The position numbers and the translations under genes are program-made. The notes beneath the pieces were generated by a model. The model was not told the origin of the DNA. It saw nothing but the letters and a program-made list of their open reading frames with translations, and searched no databases. 64,000 nucleotides of DNA from Atherix ibis (lineage: Eukaryota > Arthropoda > Insecta > Diptera > Athericidae). Every line of letters starts with the position of its first letter. The first letter of the stretch is position 1. The stretch spans positions 60,298,220 through 60,362,219 of the forward strand of contig OY282609.1 in the NCBI GenBank assembly GCA_958298945.1, written 5' to 3'. Shown here in pieces: positions 11,417 to 23,660 of this stretch.

Positions 11417-12250
11417 GTAAGTGTCAATCAAGTATTTAAAAAAGCAAAATATTTTTTTTTTTAATTATTTTAATTTAAATAACTTAAGCTTTTATGATTT
11501 TTAAATACTATTGTATAACATAGTTGAGCATATTAAAAATTGAACTTTTGCATTTTCATAAATTTTCGTGCTATTATTTATAATTTATAATCTATAAAAA
11601 CAGGTTTTGTCTTAAAATGGAAAAGCTTAGGTATTTTGTCATTGAAATTTATATGAAATAATTCCTTTTTCTTTGCAATTTTGGTAAACTATAAAATTAT
11701 GTATCAGATAGTTGGGCAGTTAAAAAGGGAGTTTGGAATACTAACAGCTTCAAGATACTAACTTAATTCACTTTCTAGTCTATACAATTTCCTCATAGTA
11801 ATTGTTAATATCTATTTTAATTTGTTAATATAATCTATGCAGATCTGTTCTTATTTCTATGACTTAAAAAGTAAATCATAATAATTTACATTTAATTAGA
11901 TATCCAAACTTGTACTTGTATAGGTGCACAAATGTACCATTGCACCATTAACAATTAACTAACTTTGAATTCAAATATCTCTTTTACAATAAGCTTCTGT
12001 TAAATACAACAACAAAAAACCATTTGTATTAGAAAATATGAAATAGTATAAAAACTGAATATCTACAATGTCGATTCTAAAGAGATTATCTTAAATTAAG
12101 GATTTATCTTCCATCTGCAATGCTTTTACATGAAAAACCCGTAATAATTTTAATGGGATTTTTTTTCGTTATATACGGTCTTGTGCACAATTCTACTAAT
12201 ATCGGTATACTCGGATTAAAGATAGTCCTTGGCTATAATTAGCTTTGTAA
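11417..12250 (+). other. Intron 2, first part
   Basis: AT-rich intron with no recognisable feature before the tandem array. Confidence 0.4.
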
Positions 12251-12252
12251 AA

Positions 12253-13445
12253 GTGTATTTAAAGGTATCTAACTTATATGTTTAAAAATCTGGTAAAAGA
12301 GTCAAGATACTTTTAGTTTTTCACATGAAAAATTATTGTTTTTCTTTAAGAATAAAATTTTCAGGATATCGAAATTTCATATTTCAGGAAAATTTTCTAA
12401 ATTTAATTAGAGTAGATTTAATTTAAAGCAGAAGACCAGAAAAATCCAAACAAATAAAGGCTAGTAAAAAATTTTATTACATAAAACAAACTTTAAAAAA
12501 TTTTCTCCTTATTAATAAGATATTTTCTCTAAATAATTTACTACTAAAATTTAATTTTTGTAGCTTTACTTAAGTGTATTTAAAGGTATCTAGATTAAAA
12601 AAGGTGGTGAAATGGTCAAGATATCTTTAGTTTTTCTCCTAAAAAACTATTCTTTTTTTTAAGAATAAAATTTTCAGGGTATAGAAATTTCCTATTTCAG
12701 GAAAATTTTCTAAATTTAATTAGAGTAGATTAAATTTAAAGCAGAAGGCCAGAAAAATCCAAACAAATAAAGGCTAGTAAAAAATTTTATAACATAAAAC
12801 AAACTTTAAAAAATTTTCTCCTAATTAATAGAATATTTTTTCTAAATAAATTACTGCTAAAAAAATTGTTTTGCAGCATTACTTAAGTGTATTTAAAGGT
12901 ATTTAGATTAAAAAAGGTGGTGAAATGGTCTAGATATCTTTAGTTTTTCTCCTAAAAAACTATTCTTTTTTAGGGAAAAAATTAACAGGGTATAGAAATT
13001 TCCTATTTCAGGAAAATTTTCCAAATTTAATTAGAGTAGATTTAATTTAAAGCAGAAGGCCAGAAAAATCCAAACAAAAGTAAAAACTTTTGTAACATAA
13101 AAAAAACTTTAAAATATTTTCTCTCAATTAATAGAATATTTTTTCTAAATAATTTACTGTGAACATTTAATTTTTGCAGCTTTACTTAAGTGTATTTAAA
13201 GGTATCTACATTAAAAAATGTGGTAAAATGGTTAAGATATCTTTAGTTTTTCCCAAAAAAAACCATTTTTTTTTAAAGAATAAAATTTTCAGGGTATCGA
13301 AATTTTCTATTCCAAGAAAATTTCCCAAATTTAATTAGAGTAAAATTTAATTGGTAAAAACTTTTGTAATATAAAATTCTTCAAATTAATAGAATATTTT
13401 TTCTAAAAAATTTACTGATAAAATTAAATTTTTAAAACTTTACTT
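12253..13445. repeat. Tandem array of about 310-bp units, four copies
   Basis: The block GTGTATTTAAAGGTATCT recurs at 12253, 12574, 12887 and 13190 (spacing 321, 313, 303). Each unit continues with a TTTAGTTTTTC segment, a TTTCAGGAAAATTTTC segment and a run of AATTTAATTAGAGTAGA. The middle units are most alike; the first and last are more diverged and the last is truncated. There are no coding frames. It is a local satellite inside the intron. Confidence 0.9.
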
Positions 13446-16412
13446 TTAGTTGTAGCAAAAATTTTTCTTCCAGTAATTAAAAAATACATTGTAAATTATT
13501 ACGTAAAAGTTTAATCCAGAAAAAAATTTACCAAAATAATTAGGACCAACAAAATTAAAATTAGAATTCTTTAGTTAATAGCTTGTGGGTTTATAAAACG
13601 CACTTTTGATTTAAGTGGATAGCTATAATTCTGTCTAATCAATAATGTTATAGCAAATATTAAAAATAGAATCAGGAAATTAAATGTTTTTATTAATAGG
13701 AAAAATATTAGATAAAAAATCTTGAAGTCTAATAATATAAATGAATTTTTGAGAGATCATATTTTTAAGACTCTAAAAATAATATTAAACTCTTTTCTAT
13801 TGTAATTTAGAGCCTTAAATACATCTGATAGAGTAAGATAGCTACAACATAATAGACCAAAATAGATTATATAATTTGGCAATGATTTTAACTATTTTTT
13901 ATTGTTCTTTATCTCAACGCATCTATTTAGCCCCTACTAATAATCATCAATAACAATTGATAAATGAACTTAAAGCTTGGACTTTTTTCTTAACAAAATC
14001 CAAAGATTAGTTGAACTTTTTTTTATAAATACTCAAAAACGTATGTGCTATATTATAAAATTGTATACTCTACTTTTAATAGGATTTTATCCAAAACTAA
14101 TAAACTCTTACTCTTATTTAGACTATTAATAAATATAATATTTGTGCAAAAATTTATGTTACGATATTATTTAGTATATAAAAAAAATTCTTTAAAAACA
14201 AAAATTTATATAAGGATATATTTAGTAGCATCATTTTTAAACAAAATTTTAAACTATTCAAAAAAAATTTTTATTGACCTTTAAAAATTGGATTTTTTAA
14301 TTTTATATTAAACAATTTGGCATATATTTTTTAAGCAGTTGAATTTTTATTTTTGCATCTGCTTTTTTTTATTAAATCAAGAATTTATTATATAAAAAAA
14401 AAACTTTATTGAAAAACATATTTAAACTTTAAACTAACTAAAAAAGATTGGCTGAATTAAAATTAGAAAAAATTTTGTTTATAAAAAACAAACGTTGTCA
14501 TGCAAATTAGCTAATATCCAATTTACTAGTTTGATTATATCTTGGAAAGGCAGATGATTTTTTTTATTGAGTTGTGATATTTAAATTTTTATATGTCAAT
14601 GTTTTTTTCGGGAAAAGTTTTTGTTAATTTACTACAAAAGTTTAACAAAAAATAAAAAGCTCATCGCTAAATAGTGATTTATTCTTACTTTTATTTTTAC
14701 AATAGTATCAATATTAATAGCAATAACAATAGTACTAGTAATAATAAATTATAGCTCTTTAATTTCTACTATTGATAAACGAATTTCTAAAAGACTATTC
14801 TTCATTGAAAATATATAAATAAATAAGATTGTTTGGCTTTTGTTAATTGTCACACAAAAATTATCTTTAATATCAACTTTCTATGTTTTCTGATTAGTCT
14901 TAATTGTCGGGGCACAATAATCAATTATGTTTTTCTACAATGAAATTACAATATATGCTCTTTGTCAGTAAGTATAATCAATAATTTTTCAAATCAATCT
15001 TAATTATTGATTCATAATTATAGATATTACAAATAATATTTAGGTTTTGAGCAATTTAGCATATTTTCATAATAAGTTTTTATTATCGTTTTTGTCGGTT
15101 ATTAATCATAAATTTAAATAGAAATCATCACAATTTTCAATTAGAGTAAACTCTAAAATACAACAACAAAAAACTGAAAAAATCTGTTTAGATGTTTTTA
15201 TAATGAAACTTTCCGATAGTATTTTTGATGGAAATCTTTGAAAATCTAGGAAGAAAAGTTTCAATATCTGACATTGAAACATGGACGGCTAGTATTCGTG
15301 ATGTTATCGCAAAAATTGAACAATTTAAACCGGTATTTTATGTAAATATTTGACACAATTACCTGTTTGTACCTATTTCTATAAATACGATAACATTGAG
15401 ATGTGTACGTTCGTTCATATTTACATCCATCCGTGGAGCCCCATTTATTTGATGTACTATTTGCTCTGTTGTCGAGTTGTCTAAATATGGAAATACCGGA
15501 ATTAATCATTGAACAATCCAACTGTGTATGTTTTTCTATAAATTACCGTAAAGTACATGCATTTATTCCAAGTACTAACAAGCATTATATATGCACAAGT
15601 ACGAGTTGGTATTGTTTCTGGTTAAATATTTCCGATACAAAATATTGATAAAAAATATTTATTTTAAAACTAACTATAAAAAAAAATCAGCTTCATTTTA
15701 GATACAAATGTTAACAAATCGTATTTATACGATTTGAATATTACCGGTTTTATTAAAGGCCACAAAACCAAGTTTCGATAATATTTCAATAAATTCACAT
15801 AATTCAGAGATACTATCGTTCATATTCTCTTTTTGTTATAAGAAATTGTAAAAACTCATAGGATAAATTAAGAAGCTTTCAACAGATATTATCCATGATC
15901 GCATAATTACTTGATCAGCTTATTTTTTATATAAAAAAAAATAAATAATGTAACTCTCTTTGATTGAAAGCTATACTTTTATATAATAAAAGAAAAAAAA
16001 ACCAATATTTTATTGAAGGTTTGCGTAGGCGTTGGCGCCAATATTTATTCGCTCTCATTTGAAAGTTTAATTTCAATTAATACTTCAATTGCTCCAAAAA
16101 GTTGAAGTTCTCTGTGGTTAATATTATTATCATTATTTTTGTATTATTCCATACCAAAATAAGAGTTTTCGAGTATGTTTACTACGTGAAGAAAAGAAAC
16201 AAAACAAAAAACACACATTGAATTATTTATAAAGTTCAAGTCTGAAGGTTAATTAAATTTTTTATTTGCTATAAAATTCACAATGAATATGTATAAATTA
16301 ATAGAAAATTGATTCGTTTAGTTAGTTAGTTTTATATAAGTTCTGGAATAAAAATGCAGCTTAAAATACAACAACCATTTTCCTAAAGAAAATTAATTTA
16401 AATTTTCAGTAC
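13446..16412 (+). other. Intron 2, very AT-rich, no gene seen
   Basis: Dense A/T sequence. Short frames near 14045-14284 and 15261-15648 are of low complexity or overlap on both strands, and lack splice or start support. I see nothing functional. Confidence 0.4.
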
Positions 16413-17530
16413 AATTCGTTTAGTTAAACAGATGATTTTGACGCACGTGATTTTGCACGCACGAAATTTTTATGAATTTTTGTTATTGATTTTATTGTAT
16501 TTTAAATTTATTTTGAGAGCGTTTACTTCTCCGAATATGAGCAAAGAAAAAAAATCAAATTTTATCACAATTCGTCGTTTAGTTAAAAAGCAGATTTTTA
16601 CGTGCGTGATTTTACACGTGCGCACACAGGTCGTTTGATTAAGCAGCTGAATTGACGCACGCGATTTTGCACGCACGAAATTGTTATGAATTTTTTTTGT
16701 TGATTTTATTGTATTTTAAGTTTTTTTTGAGAGAGTTCACTTTTCCGAATATGAGCAAAGAAAAAAATCAAATTTTATCATAATTCGTCGTTTAGTTAAA
16801 CAGCTGATTTTGACGCACGTGATTTTGCACGCACGAAATTGTTATGATTTTTGTTGTTGATTTTATTGTATCTTAAGTTTTTTTTGAGAGAGTTTACTTT
16901 TCCGAATATGAGCAAAGAAAAAAATCAAATTTTATCATAATTCGTCGTTTAGTTAAACAGCTGATTTTGACGCACGTGATTTTGCACGCACGAAATTATT
17001 ATGATTTTTGTTGTTGATTTGATTGTATCTTAAGTTTATTTTGAGAGAGTTTACTTTTTCGAATATGAGCGAAGAAAAAAAATCAAATATTATCACAATT
17101 CGTCGTTTAGTTAAAAAGCAGATTTTTACGTGCGTGATTTTACACGTGCGCACACAGGTCGTTTAGTTAAACAGCAGATTTTTACGTGCGTGATTTTGCA
17201 CGCACGAAATTGTTATGAATTTTTTTTGTTGATTTTATTGTATTTTAAGTTTATTTTGAGAGAGTTTACTTTTACGAATATGAGCAAAGAAAAAAATCAA
17301 ATTTTATCATAATTCGTCGTTTAGTTAAACAGCTGATTTTGACGCACGTGATTTTGCACGCACGAAATTGTTATGATTTTTGTTGTTGATTTGATTGTAT
17401 CTTAAGTTTATTTTGAGAGAGTTTACTTTTCCGAACATGAGCAAAGAAAAACAATCAAATTTCATCACAATTCGTCGTTTAGTTAAACAGCAGATTTTTA
17501 CGTGCGTGATTTTACACGTGCGCACAAGTA
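16413..17530. repeat. Satellite of about 158-bp units with CACGTG/CACGCACG blocks
   Basis: The block CGTTTAGTTAAA starts units near 16417, 16575, 16632, 16790, 16950, 17103, 17160, 17318 and 17478. Spacings are about 158, 57, 158, 160, 153, 57, 158 and 160, so two short 57-bp modules punctuate the long units and give a higher-order period of about 528 bp. Each long unit carries GACGCACGTGATTTTGCACG, then CCGAATATGAGCAAAGAAA; short modules carry the near-inverse ACGTGCGTGATTTTACACGT. The CG-containing core stands out from the AT-rich intron. Three unit-sized minus-strand frames (16470-16676, 16953-17153, 17325-17540) repeat the same 66-71 residue peptide. I regard these as a by-product of the repeat unless shown otherwise. 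Confidence 0.9.
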
Positions 17531-20500
17531 AAAAAATCACAAACGTAAAAAAAAAATTTCTACAATGAGTTCATTGTTAAAAAAAGACTATTCCAAAGAA
17601 TGACGATTTCAGTAAAGGCATAATTTTAGTAGATTGTTTTATTTTACAAACAGTGAATAATTATAAAAATATTTTAAAAAATAATTATTCAAATTAAATG
17701 CTTTGTTCAAACTCTTTTATTTTTCATCAAAAAGTTCAGTGTCCTCAGTGAAATTGCCTAGCAACTTTTTTCCACAATTCCTGGATTAATTTCCAGACTT
17801 ATATATATTTTCTAAACCGAATAGGTAATTGAAAGTCGGCATATATTCCAACACATATTTTTTCATCTAGCAGAGTTTTAAAACGACACTGACTGACTGG
17901 TTGCATCGAAAAATTTCAGACTAGGTTGAGATGTACGAGTATATTTTTTTATGATTGACATATAATTGCATACGATTAAATAGTTATTTAATTGATAAGA
18001 AAAAGCAAAAATTCTACAATGAGTAGTTTAATTTATCTTCTAAAGCTCTGCATACATGCTCGACGGTTGTGAATGACATTCCTAGAACACATTGCATATC
18101 TTTAGATCATCGAGCAATAAATATTCTGGAAGATAAAACTATACAATAAATAATCATCTTTTTTTAAAAACTGGTTTCATTCATAGGTATTGACCGATTG
18201 ATAGGTTTTCTGCTTCCATAGAGACCTATACGAGTAGATAATTTTATTTTTGTATTAAATATTTATAACACACTCGATTTGATAGTATCGTCAAATATAG
18301 AGTCGATACTATAGAAGACCATCACTTAATAAGTGGAATATTTAGCGGTATGTGAGTAGTTGAAGATTGCTTTGGAAAAACGAAATAGCATCATTTCTAG
18401 GCCAAATGTGTCAATGGGCAGACAATTCATAAAATCGAGGTAACCAGTTGATGTTATGGTGTCAATTGAAGAAATTTTCAAAGAATGGCTCCAACAAGTC
18501 ACAAAAACGAAAAACTATTCCATAGCGTTTCCCAAAGAGTAGATCGACTTTTTGTTTTCTTTTTGGGAATATGGACCGGAATGATCAGAGTACGTAAATC
18601 ACCTGCCTGTATATTCACCTATTTCTATTTTTTCACCTATTTTTAAAAAAAATTATTTCATCAACTAAAGCTCCTTTGGATTTGGTTTTTAAGCATATTA
18701 GCGGTAGTATGCAATAAAAAGAAGAATAACCGGATTTGTAAAAAAAAAAGATTGTCGCACATAAGAAGGAGTGTATATTATGGAATACTTGGAATCATGT
18801 ATAGCTCCTATGTTCTTATGGAAATAATCAAATAAACACACACACACACAAAAATGGGAAGACTCTGTGCTCATCAATAATTCATTCCTAAGCGGAGTGC
18901 GAAAACAGTTTTTACAAAATGACATTGAGAAATGATGACGATATGGTATGTTCGTAATGATGCAGAGCTTTTGCGTTTGCTAAAAGTATTCAAATATGAA
19001 TTCATGAAGCTGATTATAATGTCAGAGAAAGGACACGTAATCGGATTTGTTAGGAAATGTTGCTCATGCACAAAAATGGAATCTATCATCATCAAAAATT
19101 TCCTGAAAGAATGTTGTCCGTTCGTTTTTATATCACCCTTCCACACTGGTCATTCGTGACTTGGTACAGTATTGGTTGGAATTATTGCAAGAAATTTACT
19201 AAACTTGTTGTCATTACTTTTATTTTCTTATTACAAATAAATTTTCTAATTGCTACTTTTAATAAAAATTTCGATTTTCATATAAAATTTATGGAAAATT
19301 TTCTTGATTTACTAAAAAAAAAATTTCCAAATTTCTTGAACTAAATAAATAAATTTTTCCAAATACAAAAACCGTCGAACCAGAAGTACTTTTATTCACT
19401 TATGTTAAATTTGGCTATCATGAAAATTTGTAATTATTTAATTTTTTTTCATAATTTGGATACCAAGTATATATTTGGAGATTAGTCGTTCAAGATGCTA
19501 AGATGTTGATTGGATGATGATTTTAGTGCGAATTCGGTCACTTCCAAATGTAGAATCTGGAAGCCAAATAATCCCCAACATTGTGCTAATTGGATTGATT
19601 GAACAAATCGTATTTTTGATGAGGTCAAATTTTAAATAGATTTGTTTGTTAGTTGTTGGTTATCCGTTACGAGTATGAACAATGTTTTTTCCCTATTCAT
19701 TAAAATGTTATGAAGGCTTGTGTAACGATATTTTTGGATCGAATTCAATTCAGTTAATTTGTTAAAAAATCATTAAAAAAATAGTTAAATAATCCCTATT
19801 AGCAATTAATGGAATAACTATTTTTATCCTAAGCTATTCAGCATGATATGGACTTGTCAGTAAATACGTCCATTTTTTTTTTTTGCTATCCATAGTGGGT
19901 CACTAATTTAATGGCGTACTACAAATACGACTATTATAAAGACCACACTCTGATGGCAAATCTCCAACCGGACATGGACAATTTATAATAAAATCAAATG
20001 AAATATTGTGCAACAAGCCCGCGTTCATGTTGATTTGAGGCAGTTTCGAGGTCAGACTATGAATATTCTCATATGTCAACCTTAAAACAAATTTCCATTA
20101 TAAAAATTAGCCTAAATGGATATTTTTCTATTTTAGTTAAATAGTAAATTTTTTTTGACAATTATAGGCTTTATTGTGTTTTGATTGCTGTTATTTTTCT
20201 AAAAAAAACCTTGTATGATAATATTTACCTTTAGTTTCATTGATTTAAGCAATTATCAATCGTTTGATCAAATTATTTTGTAAAGTTGGAAGACAAAAGA
20301 TGTTTCCTTATAAATTTATTTGTTTTTCTAAATTGAAATCAGGAAATTTATAATTCAATGCGCACATTTAAATTTATTACAACGAACGAAAAATTTATAA
20401 AATTCGATTGATTTTTTGGAAAAAGAAGATGCAAAGTATTCACGTCCTTGATTATTCAGATAAATAACTGACAACTTCAGATAGCCAAACTTTTTCAAGT

Positions 20501-20570
20501 ATAGTGTCACTAACTCAGTATATTCATAATTTTTTTACCAAATCCAGTAACAAAAGTTCTAGTTCAAAAA
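17531..20570 (+). other. Intron 2, no gene seen
   Basis: AT-rich sequence with a short CA run at 18836-18850. Frames at 18698-19344 overlap on both strands and match no family I recognise. Confidence 0.35.
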
Positions 20571-20574
20571 CCCT

Positions 20575-20940
20575 AAAAGTAAACAATTTGAGGTGAAGGA
20601 ATGCATCGAACGTATTGCAATATAAAATATGCTGACCTAGACAATTTCAGTCTAGGTCAGACTTTCGAGATGCGCTTTTGTTTGCATTTTTTTAAGCGTC
20701 CAATTAGAAAATGTCACATCGTAACTGCAAAACTGTAAAAACTCATTTGGTGACTGAACATTTTTGCAACACAAAATACGCTCGACACGTACCTTCACCT
20801 ACAATTTACGAATAGGTCAGACTGTTGAGATGGGACTTTTTCCGATTTTCTTAGGCGTCTAATTGGGAAATCGTCCGATCAAAACTCCAAAAGTAAACAA
20901 CCGACTTGGTGGCCGTGAAAATTTTTGTCTACATTTCTAC
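20575..20940. repeat. Degenerate two-unit repeat containing a palindrome
   Basis: Two diverged units of roughly 190 bp share AAAAGTAAACAA, ATACGCTCGAC/ATATGCTGACC, TAGGTCAGACT, GAGATG, and AAGCGTCCAATTAG/AGGCGTCTAATTGG in the same order. The first unit holds a perfect 11-bp inverted repeat (CTGACCTAGAC, 7-nt loop, GTCTAGGTCAG) at 20632-20660. No coding capacity. Nature unknown. Confidence 0.6.
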
Positions 20941-21152
20941 ATTTCTACAATTTAAAAATTTTCACTCCACAAGTACAAAAATTAGCATTCATTTTTATTT
21001 TTTACAAAAACTTCTATGATCTGAGAGTTTCAGATTAGTGATGCTGATTTTTTAATAATTCATAAATTACTCAAATTTCACGCGTTCAATGATATTCTAT
21101 CATTACTTCTAGTTATGAGGTCTCCAAAATTTATATTTTTAGAAATATTATA

Positions 21153-22465
21153 CGAGGTCTGTTCAAAAAGTATCGCGAATTTTGTGTTTTTTCAAAAATT
21201 ATTTATTTATTCATTAATATCTATTTTGTCCCCTTCAAAGAAATCCTCACCAGATATTATACACTTGTGCCAAAATTTTTTCCAATCCTCCAAGCACTTC
21301 AAACAATTATTTTTTGTGATATTGTTCAGCTCCTCCCTCGATGCCGTCTTTGTCTCCTCAATCGTAGCGTAGCGTCGTCCTTTCATGGGGCTCTTCAGTT
21401 TCAGGAACAAGAGAAAGTCACAAGGGGCCAGATCTGGGGAATACGGTGGCTGCGGCATTATTAATGTGTTGTTTTTGGCCAAAAATTCGCGCACAAGCAA
21501 CGATACGTGAGCACGGGCGTTGTCATGGTGCAAAAGCCAATTTTTGTTCTTCCACAAATCCGGGCGTTACTGGCGGATTGCTTCGCGCAACTTGCGCATA
21601 ACTTGCAGGTAATATTCCTTATTGACCGTTCTACCCTGTGGCAAGAACTCATGATGCACCACGCCCATGCAATCGAAGGAAACTGTAAGCAAAACCTTCA
21701 CATTCGACCGAACTTGGCGCGCTTTTTTCGGTATTGGCTCGCGCAGTAGCTTCCATTGGGATGATTGAGCTTTGGTTTCCACGTCATAACCATAAAGCCA
21801 TGATTCGTCACCAGTTATAACCCTCTGGAGCAAATTTGGGTCATCGCGAACAGAGTCCAACAGCTCCTTAGCAATGTTAATGCGATGGTGTCTTTGGTTG
21901 AGCAATTTTGGTACGAATTTCGCGGCGACCCGTCTTACGCCCAAATCATTGGTTAAAATCGAATGGCACGACCCAATCGATATGTTTAAGTCTTCAGCAA
22001 CATCTCTAACGGTGATTCGACGATTGCCCAATACTATTTTCTTCATTTCATCAATGTTTTCGTCTGTTGTTGACGTGCTTTGGCGTCCGGCATGTTTTTC
22101 GTCGTTCACATCTTCTCGGCCCTCTGAGCACATTTTGTACCACCGATAAACTTTGCTTCGGTCCAAGGTAGCTTCACCATATGCCACAGTGAACATTCGG
22201 AATGCGTCCGCGCAATTAATTTTGTTTTTCACACAAAATTTGATACAGATTCTTTGATTTTTTTTTTTTGGGCAAAAATCGAAGACGAACCAAAACACGT
22301 GCATGTAAAGCAGCTGTCAAAAATTAACTGAACAATCAAAATGGCTGAACTTGTCGGCATAAGTGAGACACATGAGTACCAACATAACGCCACAAAAAAA
22401 TCGAAAATCGAATATACGTAAACCGCGGAAATTCAAAATTAGCGATACTTTTTGAACAAAACTCC
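21153..22465 (-). mobile_element. Mariner A copy 2, full length, nearly intact
   Basis: A 1313-bp element flanked by TA (21151-21152, 22466-22467) with inverted tips. The right one is slightly worn (ACTCC for ACCTCG). It is the most complete family A copy and encodes an almost uninterrupted transposase, listed separately. Length and TA target are typical of mariner. Confidence 0.93.
21207..22304 (-). pseudogene. Mariner A transposase (DD34D), one in-frame stop
   Basis: The frame reads through the whole transposase: an N-terminal helix-turn-helix part (FRMLTVAYGEATLDR, then NRRITVRDVAEDLNISIG), then VITGDESWLYGYDVETK (first D), LLHHDNARAHVSLLV (second D) and YSPDLAPCDFLLF (third D). There are 34 residues between the last two, so DD34D. 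One nonsense codon, TAA at 21567-21569, replaces the AAA seen in sister copies just before RPDLWKNKNW. The usual ATG (MDQRICIKF) is lost in a run of A. An upstream ATG at 22302-22304 is in frame. The family resembles the GVQW3/SETMAR-like mariner proteins common in insect genomes. Confidence 0.9.
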
Positions 22466-23658
22466 TATATGTTTCTGCAGAATCTCGTAAGAATAATATT
22501 GAACATTTGTTGAGAAAAAAATGTACAGCAAAATTTATAGAAACGACAATTTCCAATATTTATCCGCATTTTAATTATGTTCAGGCAACAAAGTTTTTTT
22601 TCTGTCCAGAAGTTTTAATATCCGAGAACGTACGTATGGGATTCTATGAAAATATCAGGAAACTATTAGAAAAATATAAGTTATCTTCTGTTAAAAACTT
22701 TGTAATATTTTACAAAACTTTCATCTATTGTAGACCAACAAAATTTGAAAACTTTTAATCGGATAACTAATTTTAAGGATTTTACTAAATATTTCAAAGG
22801 ATATGTAGACGAGTATGTATGTATGTACATGCATGGTACTTTTTACCCATAAAGGCGACATGTTATTAAACTTTTCCTATCTTGTGGACTATTCTTCTAT
22901 TTATACTGATTATCACTTGCTTGTCCAAAAAGATCCTTTAATATTTCGCTACGAGGAATCCACGCTACTGCAAAAGCTTAACTATGACTTTTTTTTGGCT
23001 GAAAATTTTATAAACTTTTCTATTGAAATTTCAGCTTTTCTTGCTAAACACAGATTATGTGGAGTGAATTTTCTTTTGTTTCTGGAATTTTGTGTTTAGT
23101 TTCTATTTAAGACAATTCACAATTCATATAAAATGTTGAAAATTTCGTATAATTTGAATTATTAAAATTTTTTGAAATTACTACCAGAATTTTGAGATAT
23201 TTATTTATTTACAACCGATGTTATACTATTAATAGCGTAAATTATTCTAATAATAATGATTTTAAAATCATATCTACAGAATTTAAATTAATTATTTAGA
23301 AAATATATCAGTTATTGTAGACCACTTTTAGAATATTTTTTTAAATATTCCGTTCACATTTATTCCATTATTCATTTGCTATTTTCGTGTGCACTACTCT
23401 GATCTTGAAGATCATTCTTTAAAACATCAAAAATTTCATATTCCAATTTAAATAAAGTTGATATTATGCTTGTTTATTCTTATCGTGCCAGTCACACGCA
23501 AATTTTTAAATGTTTTATTTTAGTTTGTATTTCTAAATATTACCCTTTTTTTAAAAAAAAGTAATTGTTTTTTCCCATATTACGTCCAGTTTATTTGTGA
23601 GTTTAAAAAAATTATCCAGCTTGAAAAACGACTAGTAAAAAATTGTTTGATTAATACA
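22466..23658 (+). other. Intron 2 between two mariner A copies
   Basis: AT-rich. Plus-strand frames at 22507-22758 and 22815-23099 have no recognisable motifs and no exon signals. I see nothing here. Confidence 0.35.
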
Positions 23659-23660
23659 TA

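Noticed and set aside
18698..19344. Cluster of overlapping frames on both strands
   Set aside because: No start context, splice sites or motifs, and mutual overlap. Likely chance open frames.
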